This document shows, piece after piece, positions 24,966 through 32,164 of a stretch of 64,000 nucleotides of DNA. Within the stretch, counting starts at the first letter, position 1. Each line of letters opens with the position of its first letter. Source of the DNA: Hymenobacter citatus (lineage in GTDB: Bacteria > Bacteroidota > Bacteroidia > Cytophagales > Hymenobacteraceae); NCBI RefSeq assembly GCF_014333615.1, contig NZ_JACSCY010000007.1, positions 62,001-126,000 of the forward strand, written 5' to 3'. Below the pieces are notes generated by a model. That model did not search any database. It was not told the DNA's origin and saw nothing but the letters and a program-made list of their open reading frames with translations. The translations under genes and the position numbers were made by a program.

Positions 24966-25928
24966 CTAAGCGTTTTGCTGACGCCGGAAACCGTCCAGCC
25001 GGCTGCCCAGGTGGGCATAGGCAATGGGGCAGCGGGCCGCGCACGCTTTGCCGCAGTCGAACTGGCGCCGGATATCCTCCACCGAATAGTCGGCCAGGGC
25101 TTTGGCTGGGAAGCCGGTTCTGGGCTGGCACAGGTGCACCAGGCCCGCCCCGTCTACCTCAAAGTGGCGGGCGCCGGCCCGGCATTTCCAGGGCTTGCTC
25201 TCGCCGCGGGCCAGCGGCAATTGAAAGTTGTCGTGAAGCACGTGCGGCAAGCGGCCTTTCAGGGCCCGAATGCGCCGGTAGGCCTGCTGGGCTTCCGCGC
25301 TCAGGGGGAGGGCCTGCCCCTGGCTGTCGCGCATCAACGAGCACTGAAAATCGAACCCAAAGTCGACTACTACCTTGGCCACTTCCTCCATCTCGGCCGG
25401 GTTGCCGGAGCCCAGCACCCCGTTGACGCGCACCATAAACCGGGCGTGCTCGCGCAGCAGCTCCAGCTTGGGCCGCAGCCGGCGCATGCTTTTCTCGGTC
25501 ACGTCGTTGTCTTCCAGGCTGTCGCAGCTGAGCTGCATGCCAAACAATCCAGCCTCATTCAAACTCTTGATAAGCGGGGCCTTCAGCACGTGACCGTTGG
25601 TATTGATCATGGGCACCATGCCGGCCTCGGCGATGTAGCGCACCAGCTCGGCAATGTGCGGGTGCAACAGCGGCTCGCCCCCGTTAAGCGTCACAAACAC
25701 GGTTTTCAGCTTGCGTAGCGCGTCCACCCGCGCTTTCAGCTCGGCCAGCGGCACGGGCTTAGAGACTTTGTCGTACTCGTAGCAGTAGCCGCAGGCCAGG
25801 TTGCAACGGCGGGTTACGACGATTTGCACCAAAACGGGCCGGTCCCGGTCCAGGGCAGCTTTGGTGAGTTTCCACAGAACCTGGGGCCGGGAAAGGCGAA
25901 TCGGGTGCTCGAAAGAAGGCAAACGCAT
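24966..25928 (-). CDS. Radical SAM protein with SPASM-like C-terminal cysteines
   Basis: Encodes 320 residues from ATG 25928. The [4Fe-4S]-SAM motif is C42-x3-C46-x2-C49 (RRCNLACGYCYEYD), followed by the GGEP motif (VTLNGGEPLLHP) and INTNGHVL. The C-terminus holds further Cys (KCRAGARH, HLCQPRTG, DCGKACAARCP), a SPASM/twitch-like auxiliary cluster. It forms the first gene of a transcript with a polyprenyl-phosphate-type GT2. No RiPP precursor is visible nearby. Substrate unknown; an isoprenoid- or sugar-linked radical reaction fits the context best. Confidence 0.85.
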   Translation of the reverse strand: MRLPSFEHPIRLSRPQVLWKLTKAALDRDRPVLVQIVVTRRCNLACGYCYEYDKVSKPVPLAELKARVDALRKLKTVFVTLNGGEPLLHPHIAELVRYIAEAGMVPMINTNGHVLKAPLIKSLNEAGLFGMQLSCDSLEDNDVTEKSMRRLRPKLELLREHARFMVRVNGVLGSGNPAEMEEVAKVVVDFGFDFQCSLMRDSQGQALPLSAEAQQAYRRIRALKGRLPHVLHDNFQLPLARGESKPWKCRAGARHFEVDGAGLVHLCQPRTGFPAKALADYSVEDIRRQFDCGKACAARCPIAYAHLGSRLDGFRRQQNA

Positions 25929-26092
25929 AAGGGGGTAGGGGAGAAGGTGAGGAAAAAGACCGCCCGTGGCGGCCATTAGATTGAGTGCATATTCCCCTAC
26001 TTTTTGCTGCTACAGAAGCGTTTTCTGCCGAAGGCGGATGTGGAGTCGTTGAATCGGGAGATAAGCCGAATGAATTGGCGGGGCGAATCCGG

Positions 26093-26100
26093 TAAATTTG
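26093..26100 (+). promoter_or_regulatory. Possible -7 box (TAAATTTG) for the two-component pair
   Basis: An exact TAnnTTTG -7 box, 80 bases upstream of the histidine kinase start. A TTG lies upstream but the spacing (15) is shorter than the usual 19-21. Confidence 0.35.
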
Positions 26101-26179
26101 GACGGAGGCCACGGCCTTCGCTTTCTGCCTTTCGTCATCCCTACCCCTAGTGCAGGGTAGAGGTGCCCAACCCAGCCCC

Positions 26180-27199
26180 ATGATTCGAAAAAGTGTGTTG
26201 GCGGCCCTTGCGGCCGTGGTGGTCTTCCACGTGCTGATTTTCATTCAGTACGGCGTAGTGTGGGTAGGCGCGCTGGCCGGCTACCGGGAGTTGCTGCTGT
26301 TGTTTGCCTTTCTGCTGCCTACCTTCCTGGTGCACGCGCCCATCGCCCGCCTGTTTGGTGCCGACCGCCTCACCCGCCCGCCTGCCCCGGTCAAGGCCTT
26401 GTTGGAGGGCCTGTGCGTGGTGCTGGTGAGCCTGGTGTTTTGGCGGGTGTTCTACCTCTTCCCGCAGCACTACCTGGTGCCCACCGCCGAACTATCCCCC
26501 AGGGCCCTGCGCCTGTCGCTGGTGCTGAGCGCGGTGCTGTCCTTGTTTTTCTACTACTTCGTGGAACGCGAGCACATGCGCAAACACCTGGAGCAGGAAG
26601 TGGTGCGGGTGGCGCAGCTGCAAAAGGAAACCTTCCAGGCGCAGTTGGAAGCCCTGCAAAAGCAGGTGGACCCCCATTTCCTGTTCAACAGCCTCAACGT
26701 GCTCGGCTCGCTGATTCACCTCGACCCGGACCGGGCCGTGCAGTTCCTCGGCCAACTATCGGACGTGTACCGCGCCCTGCTCGCTACCGGAGCACAGCCG
26801 CTGGTGCCGCTACGCAGCGAACTAGCGCTGGTGCGCGCCTACGCCCACCTAATGGAAACCCGTTTCGGCGCGGCCTTGCACGTAGAGTTGGCCATTGACC
26901 CGGCGTGGGAGCAGGCCCTAGTGCCCCCCACGGCCGTGCAGATGCTGCTGGAAAACGCCATCAAGCACAACGGCGCTACCCCCCGCAAGCCCCTGCGCAT
27001 CAAAGTGTCTGCCGAAAACGGCCTGCTGATAGTCGAAAACAACCGGCATCCCCGCACCGACGCGTTGCCCTCCACCCACACGGGCTTGCCCAATATCCAA
27101 CGCCGCTACCACCACCTCACCGACCGCCCCGTGGAGATTGTGCCCACGCCGGAGCGCTTCGTGGTCCGCCTACCCCTGTTGCCTGCCCCTACCGTATGA
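26180..27199 (+). CDS. LytS-type sensor histidine kinase
   Basis: Encodes 339 residues from ATG 26180. The N-terminal half is four transmembrane helices (VVVFHVLIFIQYGVV, LLLLFAFLLPTFL, LCVVLVSLVFWRVFYL, RLSLVLSAVLSLFFYYF). A coiled linker leads to the His_kinase H-box QVDPHFLFNSLNVLGSL with phospho-acceptor His166, and the N-box MLLENAIKHNG. This is the LytS/YehU-type fold. The stop overlaps the response-regulator start (ATGA), so they form a two-gene operon divergent from the radical SAM gene. Confidence 0.9.
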   Translation: MIRKSVLAALAAVVVFHVLIFIQYGVVWVGALAGYRELLLLFAFLLPTFLVHAPIARLFGADRLTRPPAPVKALLEGLCVVLVSLVFWRVFYLFPQHYLVPTAELSPRALRLSLVLSAVLSLFFYYFVEREHMRKHLEQEVVRVAQLQKETFQAQLEALQKQVDPHFLFNSLNVLGSLIHLDPDRAVQFLGQLSDVYRALLATGAQPLVPLRSELALVRAYAHLMETRFGAALHVELAIDPAWEQALVPPTAVQMLLENAIKHNGATPRKPLRIKVSAENGLLIVENNRHPRTDALPSTHTGLPNIQRRYHHLTDRPVEIVPTPERFVVRLPLLPAPTV

Positions 27200-27945
27200 A
27201 CGTCCTGATTATCGAAGACGAGCCCCTGGCCGCCCAGGCGCTGGCCGCCCTGCTCACCCGCCTACGGCCCACCACGCAAGTTCTGACATCCCTAGGCTCG
27301 GTGGAAGACGCCGTGGAGTGGCTGCGCGCGCAGCCGGCCCCCGATTTACTTTTCTGCGACATTCACCTCTCGGATGGCAACAGCTTCGACATTTTCCGGC
27401 AGGTGGCGGTGCGCGCGCCCGTCATCTTTACTACCGCCTACGATGCGTACGCCATTCAGGCCTTCGAGGTGAACAGCGTGGACTACCTGCTCAAGCCCTT
27501 GCAAACCCCGGCAGTGGAACGTGCCCTGCAGAAGTACGAAACCCTGCACCCCGCCACGCTGCCCGCCGCCGTCGAGAACGTGCAGCGCCTGGTGCGCACC
27601 ACGCCCCGCACGCGCTTTCTGGTGAAAACAGGGCAGATTTTGCAAGCCGTGCCGGTGGATCAGGTAGCTTATTTTCTGGCCGAAGAAGGCGTGGTGTTCT
27701 TAGTCACGCACGCCGGCAAGCGGTTTATCATTGCCGATACGCTCGACCAACTGGAAGGTCAGCTAGACGCTCAGCACTTCTTTCGCATCAATCGCCAAAT
27801 CATTCTGAGCATCGGGGCGGTGCAGGAAATTCGGCCCTACTTCAAGGGCCGCCTGGTGTTGCAGGTAGCGCCCCCGGTGGTGGGGGAAGTCCTGGTTGTC
27901 AGCGCCGGCCGCGCACCAGCTTTCAAGCAGTGGCTCGACCATTAA
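27196..27945 (+). CDS. LytTR response regulator
   Basis: Encodes 249 residues from ATG 27196. The receiver domain has the acidic pair DE at 8-9, phospho-acceptor Asp55 (LLFCDIHLSDG) and Lys100 (SVDYLLKPL). A C-terminal LytTR DNA-binding domain (about 140-245) carries FLVKTGQILQAVPVDQVAYF and FFRINRQIILS. Its partner is the kinase gene it overlaps. Regulated genes may include the divergent radical SAM-GT2-DUF2339 set, by proximity only. Confidence 0.92.
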   Translation: MNVLIIEDEPLAAQALAALLTRLRPTTQVLTSLGSVEDAVEWLRAQPAPDLLFCDIHLSDGNSFDIFRQVAVRAPVIFTTAYDAYAIQAFEVNSVDYLLKPLQTPAVERALQKYETLHPATLPAAVENVQRLVRTTPRTRFLVKTGQILQAVPVDQVAYFLAEEGVVFLVTHAGKRFIIADTLDQLEGQLDAQHFFRINRQIILSIGAVQEIRPYFKGRLVLQVAPPVVGEVLVVSAGRAPAFKQWLDH

Positions 27946-28023
27946 CGTGTCAGTCAATTAAAGGCAATAAGATGATTTGATACTAACGATAATATTATGT
28001 TATTCAAATAGTTGCTTGGTTTT

Positions 28024-28098
28024 ATCTGCAAAAGCCCCACGGTCTACCCCTGCCACAGCGTAGTGGCAAGTGGGGTAGGACGTGGGGCTTCTGCAGAT
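28024..28098. terminator. Long bidirectional hairpin between the LytTR gene and the epimerase gene
   Basis: ATCTGCAAAAGCCCCAC pairs with GTGGGGCTTCTGCAGAT, and inside it TCTACCCCTGCCAC pairs with GTGGCAAGTGGGGTAGG, giving one arm of about 33 bases with few bulges. It lies between convergent genes. Confidence 0.75.
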
Positions 28099-28110
28099 AG
28101 TCCGCTGCGC

Positions 28111-29013
28111 TTACTGCTGCTGCGACTTCGCCTCGCGCCAGCTGAACTCCGGTTCGTAGCCCAGCACGCGGCGCGCCTTTTCGATGGAGAGCAGAGTTTC
28201 GTATTCGCCCAGCTCTTTCTTTACTGGTACGTTCGGGAAGGTAGAAGCCATCAGCTCGGTTGAGGGCGTGCTCATCACCGTGTCGGCGTTGGCGATGATG
28301 AAGGCGTGCATGCCAGTGGCCTGCCACTCAATGGCCTTGCGAATGGCCTGGGCGCCGTCGCGGGCGTCGATGTAGGACCACATGTTCCACTTGCGCTCCT
28401 CGGGGTCGTCGTTGTAGGCCGGAAACTTGGCGTAGTCGCTGGGTTCCATCACATTGGAGAAGCGCAGGCCCACGAGTTTCATGTCGGGTGTCTGGTAGCA
28501 AAACTGGCGGGCCATGTCTTCCATCAGTACCTTGGCCAGGGCGTAGGCGCTCTTGGCACGCAGGGGGTAGTCCTCGTCTACGGGGGCGTAGGGCGCGGCT
28601 TCGTCGAACGGCTCGCCGAGCGTGGTTTCGCTGGACGCCCAGATTACCTGGTGAATACCCAGCCGCCGCGCCGCCTCAAACACGTTGTAGGTACCCATGA
28701 TGTTGTTCTGAAACAAGTGGGCATCGGGGTATTGGCGGGGGGTTGGGTAGGCCGCCAGGTGCACAATGGCATCGAAGGCCTGCGGGGCCACACCGGCATG
28801 AATTTCATGCCCCACCGACGACAGCGCGTCCAGCGTTTGGCCAAAATCGGCGAGGTCGGCAATGATGCCCGGCGCCTCCTTGGAGGGTACTGTATCGACT
28901 ACAAACACATCGTAGTTGTGGGCCAGTAAATCGGCTACGCAGGCCTTGCCCAGTTTGCCGGCGCCACCCGTTACCAGAATGCGCGGGCCCGTCGGTTGTT
29001 GTTTCTTGCTCAT
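28111..29013 (-). CDS. NAD-dependent epimerase/dehydratase (uronate-dehydrogenase-like extended SDR)
   Basis: Encodes 300 residues from ATG 29013. Motifs are TGGAGKLG (dinucleotide loop), VHLAAYPTP, WASSETTLGEPFDE and YALAK (the catalytic Tyr-x3-Lys), with the GLRFSNVMEPSDY segment after it. It is closest in style to extended SDR epimerases such as uronate dehydrogenases. Substrate is uncertain. Divergence from the HelD-like gene is not seen: both are on the minus strand and separated by a repeat. Confidence 0.85.
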   Translation of the reverse strand: MSKKQQPTGPRILVTGGAGKLGKACVADLLAHNYDVFVVDTVPSKEAPGIIADLADFGQTLDALSSVGHEIHAGVAPQAFDAIVHLAAYPTPRQYPDAHLFQNNIMGTYNVFEAARRLGIHQVIWASSETTLGEPFDEAAPYAPVDEDYPLRAKSAYALAKVLMEDMARQFCYQTPDMKLVGLRFSNVMEPSDYAKFPAYNDDPEERKWNMWSYIDARDGAQAIRKAIEWQATGMHAFIIANADTVMSTPSTELMASTFPNVPVKKELGEYETLLSIEKARRVLGYEPEFSWREAKSQQQ

Positions 29014-29090
29014 ATACTGTATGTAGAATCGGCACCTAACCGGCACGCGCCGGCCGTCCGACCACGGGCGTATACGGGAAAGACGACGGG

Positions 29091-29122
29091 GTAGAGACAC
29101 AATATTTTGTGTCTCGTCGTTG
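29091..29122. repeat. Solo arm of palindromic repeat family 5
   Basis: GTAGAGACACAATATTTTGT... matches the left arm of the element at 6734 over about 31 bases with two substitutions; no inverted partner is seen nearby. Confidence 0.7.
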
Positions 29123-29149
29123 CTGAGGTTGGTTGGGAAGCAGTTAGAA

Positions 29150-29244
29150 CGTCATGCTGAGCGAAGTCGAAGCATCTCGCGTGCTGACGACAGATAGTAT
29201 CTAGCATCAGCACGCGAGATGCTTCGGCTCCGCTCAGCATGACG
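29150..29244. repeat. Palindromic interspersed repeat, family 2, copy A
   Basis: Arms 29150-29187 and 29207-29244 (CGTCATGCTGAGC...) are inverted copies of 38 bases with two mismatches. The loop ACAGATAGTATCTAGC matches, in the other orientation, the loop of the copy at 35066. Confidence 0.85.
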
Positions 29245-29269
29245 GTCAACGATGAAGCCACCACACACC

Positions 29270-31321
29270 TCAAGCCGATAAAAAAGCCGTCAGCTCCCCA
29301 ACATACGTCAGCGTAAGCTGGTGCATGGCGCGGGTGCACGCCACGTACAGCATGCTTTTATCCACCTCCGTGCGGTAGTTGCGGGCCGAGGTGAAGGGCA
29401 CCAGAACCGCATCAAATTCCAGCCCTTTTGCCAAGTGGGCCGAGGTGAGGACGATGCCTTCCCGGAAGGTAGTAGATTCGGCCGTAAGCAGTTGTACAGC
29501 ATCCATTTGCAGGGCTTGATGCAGTTCCGCTGCCTGCCGCTGCGTTTTGCAGATAATGCCCAGCGACTGATGGCTTGAGTTACGAAAGCCGTTGATTTTC
29601 TGATGAATAGCGGCCAGCTCTTCGCTCTTGTCACCGTAGCGCGCCACCACGGGCTCGGGTCCGTGCCGCTCCAGCGGTACAATGTGCGGATTGGGCGTGA
29701 TGCGCTGGGCAAAAGCGGTGATTTCCAGGGTAGAGCGGTAGCTACGGTAGAGCTTTACCACCTCGGCCTGCGGAAACACGCGCTCAATGGCTTCGGCCGA
29801 GGAGGCGCTGTAAGGATTCACCGTCTGGCTCACGTCGCCCAGAATGGTCTTGCGACACCGGAACAAGCGCGACAGCACCGCATACTGCATGGGCGTGTAG
29901 TCCTGCATTTCATCAATGAGCAAATGCTTCACGTGCTCGTAGGCTGCCGGAATGCCTTCTAGTCGCAGGCGTAGGTAGATGAGCGCAAATACGTCGGCGT
30001 ATTCCAGGTGCAGGCGGTGGTGGTCGAGCTTCAGCAGCTCGGGGTGGCCCAGCCACTGATAGAAATCTCGGTAGAAATCCAGCACATTGTTGAACCTAAA
30101 CAAGCGGGGTAGGGCTTCGCCAATGATGGATTTTTCTCTACCCGTCAGCTTGCGGCCGGTGGCGTCGCGCACGTAGGTGCGGATGTCCTGCGCCACTTGC
30201 GCAAAGCGTTGCAGCAGCGGTACCCGGTGGTAGGCCTTGAATTTTTGCTGAATAACCGCGGCTGGCACCACCGTGCTACCCACGCGCAACTCTTTCGCCG
30301 CGAAGTAGTTGTTCTCTACGTGCAGCAAATACTGGTTCAGCTTGCTCAAAAACTCAAACGACGATTTGAACTGGATGCGCTCGATAAAAGCAGGGTCGGG
30401 CCGCTCCAGCAGCGTCGCTACCTGCTCAAAAAAGGTCTGAAACGTATACCGGCTGTCGAGCAGATCGGCGGCCAGCTCCTCCATGCCCAACTCGGGAATG
30501 TGCTCCTCGCCCAGCTCGGGCAGCACGTTGGAGATGTAGTCGGCAAAGACCTTGTTGGGCGAGATGATGAGGATGTCCTTGGCCGCAATGGTTTCGCGGT
30601 AGCGGTAGAGCAAAAAGGCCAGCCGGTGCAGCGCAATGGAGGTTTTGCCCGAGCCCGCCACGCCCTGAATAATCATCACCGGCGCCGTTTCGTTGCGAAT
30701 CACCGCGTTCTGGTCGCGCTGAATGGTGGCCACGATGGTCTTCATCTTGTCGTCGGAAGACTTGGCCAGCTCCTGTTGCAGCACGTCGTCGTGGATGTTC
30801 ACGCCGCTGTCGAGCAGGAATTCCAGGCGGCCGTCGCGGATTTTGTACTGCCGCTTCCGCTCGATGGTGCCCTGCACCTCGCCCTTGGGGGTAGGGTAGG
30901 CGGCGTCGCCCAGCTCGTAATCGTAGAACAGCGAAGAGATGGGCGCGCGCCAGTCGTAGATCAGGTTTTCGCGGTGCTGCTCATCAAAGAAAGAATGCAC
31001 GCCGATGTAAATGGGCTCTGCTTCCTGCCCCTGCGGCGCAAAATCCAGACGGCCAAAATACGGCGATTGGATGAGCTTGAAGAGTTTGCGCTTACGTGAC
31101 ACGGCCGCCTCGCCCGTAAACGCCATGCGGTTGATGGACTGGCCGGCGGCCACCATATCTGCGTCGTCCATGCCCGACTGGTGCTCATGAATGTACTGCT
31201 TTTTCTGCCGCAGCTCACTGGAAAACTGCCGCACGGCGTCGTCTACCCGCCGGATGGCCAGCGTCAGCTTCTCTTTGATTTCTTCCAGGTATTCGCGCTC
31301 TTCCTGCTCGGTTGCGTTCAT
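29270..31321 (-). CDS. HelD-like superfamily 1 helicase (RNA polymerase remodelling type)
   Basis: Encodes 683 residues. Motifs: an N-terminal coiled coil of about 70 residues, Walker A GVAGSGKTSIALHRLAFLLY (about 219-227), ISPNKVFADYIS, Walker B HLLIDEMQDYTPMQY, GDVSQTVNP, YRSTLEIT and the C-terminal LAKGLEFDAVLVPF...YVACTRAMHQL. The order matches the UvrD/Rep-like HelD (helicase IV) proteins; the N-terminal coiled coil is the part that enters the RNA polymerase secondary channel in known HelD. It is a single gene flanked by family 2 and family 5 repeats. Confidence 0.88.
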   Translation of the reverse strand: MNATEQEEREYLEEIKEKLTLAIRRVDDAVRQFSSELRQKKQYIHEHQSGMDDADMVAAGQSINRMAFTGEAAVSRKRKLFKLIQSPYFGRLDFAPQGQEAEPIYIGVHSFFDEQHRENLIYDWRAPISSLFYDYELGDAAYPTPKGEVQGTIERKRQYKIRDGRLEFLLDSGVNIHDDVLQQELAKSSDDKMKTIVATIQRDQNAVIRNETAPVMIIQGVAGSGKTSIALHRLAFLLYRYRETIAAKDILIISPNKVFADYISNVLPELGEEHIPELGMEELAADLLDSRYTFQTFFEQVATLLERPDPAFIERIQFKSSFEFLSKLNQYLLHVENNYFAAKELRVGSTVVPAAVIQQKFKAYHRVPLLQRFAQVAQDIRTYVRDATGRKLTGREKSIIGEALPRLFRFNNVLDFYRDFYQWLGHPELLKLDHHRLHLEYADVFALIYLRLRLEGIPAAYEHVKHLLIDEMQDYTPMQYAVLSRLFRCRKTILGDVSQTVNPYSASSAEAIERVFPQAEVVKLYRSYRSTLEITAFAQRITPNPHIVPLERHGPEPVVARYGDKSEELAAIHQKINGFRNSSHQSLGIICKTQRQAAELHQALQMDAVQLLTAESTTFREGIVLTSAHLAKGLEFDAVLVPFTSARNYRTEVDKSMLYVACTRAMHQLTLTYVGELTAFLSA

Positions 31322-31504
31322 CTCAGATGGTTCTTGCTAAAACGGCCGCAAAGGTGGCTGTAAATTCCGGCCCGTCGAAGCGCTTGGCGATATTTCGGGC
31401 TTCCCACTGTTGTCCTTCCGACTCAGGGTGTCGCCTACCCCGAAACACCCGCTACCGGCCAGGGCCCCGGAACCAACGTATCCGAAAACAACGTACCTTA
31501 GAGT

Positions 31505-31756
31505 ATGCGCGAAATAGTAGTGAAAGTGCCCGACGAGCAGTACAGCTTCCTGATGAAGCTATTGCGTAACCTGTCCTTCGTGGAAGCCGAACCCATCAAG
31601 CCTGCCAAGCCCAAAAAACTGACACCCGAGCAGCAGGAGTGGGTGGAGGATATGCGCGAGGCCTTGCACGAAGTGGAATTGCATCAGCAAGGAAAAGTTA
31701 AGCTTCAATCCCTCAATGAGTTGATTCATGAGCTTCGACATCAAGCTGACGAGTAG
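31505..31756 (+). CDS. Antitoxin-like protein of a type II toxin-antitoxin pair
   Basis: Encodes 83 residues: an N-terminal MREIVVKVPDEQYSFLMKLL typical of short antitoxins, a basic/proline middle and an acidic helical C-terminus (QEWVEDMREALHEVELHQQGK) that would bind the toxin. Its stop overlaps the next gene by 29 bases, which indicates strict coupling. No antitoxin DNA-binding family can be named with certainty. Confidence 0.75.
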   Translation: MREIVVKVPDEQYSFLMKLLRNLSFVEAEPIKPAKPKKLTPEQQEWVEDMREALHEVELHQQGKVKLQSLNELIHELRHQADE

Positions 31757-32060
31757 CTTTAAGCGGCAACTACGCCCGTTACTCAAGCGCTATTGGTCAT
31801 TGATTGAAGATTTGTCAACACTTGAGCAAGATCTTAAGAGCAATCCGCAGGTTGGTGAACCGCTGGGGAAAGACTGCTATAAAGTTCGCATGCGGATTAA
31901 AGCGAAGCAAACCGGTAAAAGCGGCAGTGCACGAGTAATTACCTGCGTGAAAGTGGTCGATAACCAAATCTTCTTACTCTCGATTTACGACAAGTCAGAC
32001 CAAGCCTCCATCTCAACAACTGAGCTGACGGATTTACTGGAAGCGGCCGGTTTGAAGTAG
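31728..32060 (+). CDS. RelE/ParE-superfamily toxin (type II)
   Basis: Encodes 110 residues starting MSFDIKLTSSFKRQLRPLLKRYWSL, continuing with GEPLGKDCYKVRMRIKAKQTGKSGSARVI and KVVDNQIFLLSIYDK. This is the RelE/ParE fold pattern, where the basic strand residues do the work. Expressed with the upstream antitoxin. Whether it cuts ribosome-bound mRNA or poisons gyrase cannot be told. Confidence 0.8.
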   Translation: MSFDIKLTSSFKRQLRPLLKRYWSLIEDLSTLEQDLKSNPQVGEPLGKDCYKVRMRIKAKQTGKSGSARVITCVKVVDNQIFLLSIYDKSDQASISTTELTDLLEAAGLK

Positions 32061-32072
32061 CTTATATAACAC

Positions 32073-32113
32073 AAAAAGCAGCCCATTTGAGTACTCAGAT
32101 GGGCTGCTTTTTG
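32073..32113 (+). terminator. Terminator of the toxin-antitoxin operon
   Basis: AAAAAGCAGCCCATTTGA and its mirror TCAGATGGGCTGCTTTTT form a strong stem with A and T tracts, able to serve both the toxin gene and convergent leuS. Confidence 0.85.
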
Positions 32114-32120
32114 TTGCTCC

Positions 32121-32147
32121 GTAGCCCAGGGTTTCAACCCTGGGATG
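32121..32147. repeat. Short dispersed palindrome, family 7, copy A
   Basis: CCCAGGGTTTCAACCCTGGG preceded by GTAG. The same palindrome, with GCTTCAGC in the centre, recurs at about 63199-63220, where it is also preceded by TACAG. Confidence 0.65.
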
Positions 32148-32164
32148 CCTGGAAGGCTTAGGAA

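Noticed and set aside
29150..29244. Family 2 palindrome as a simple terminator of the HelD-like gene
   Set aside because: It recurs at 35066 and 63786 with conserved ends and loop and lacks a T tract, so a dispersed repeat explains it better.
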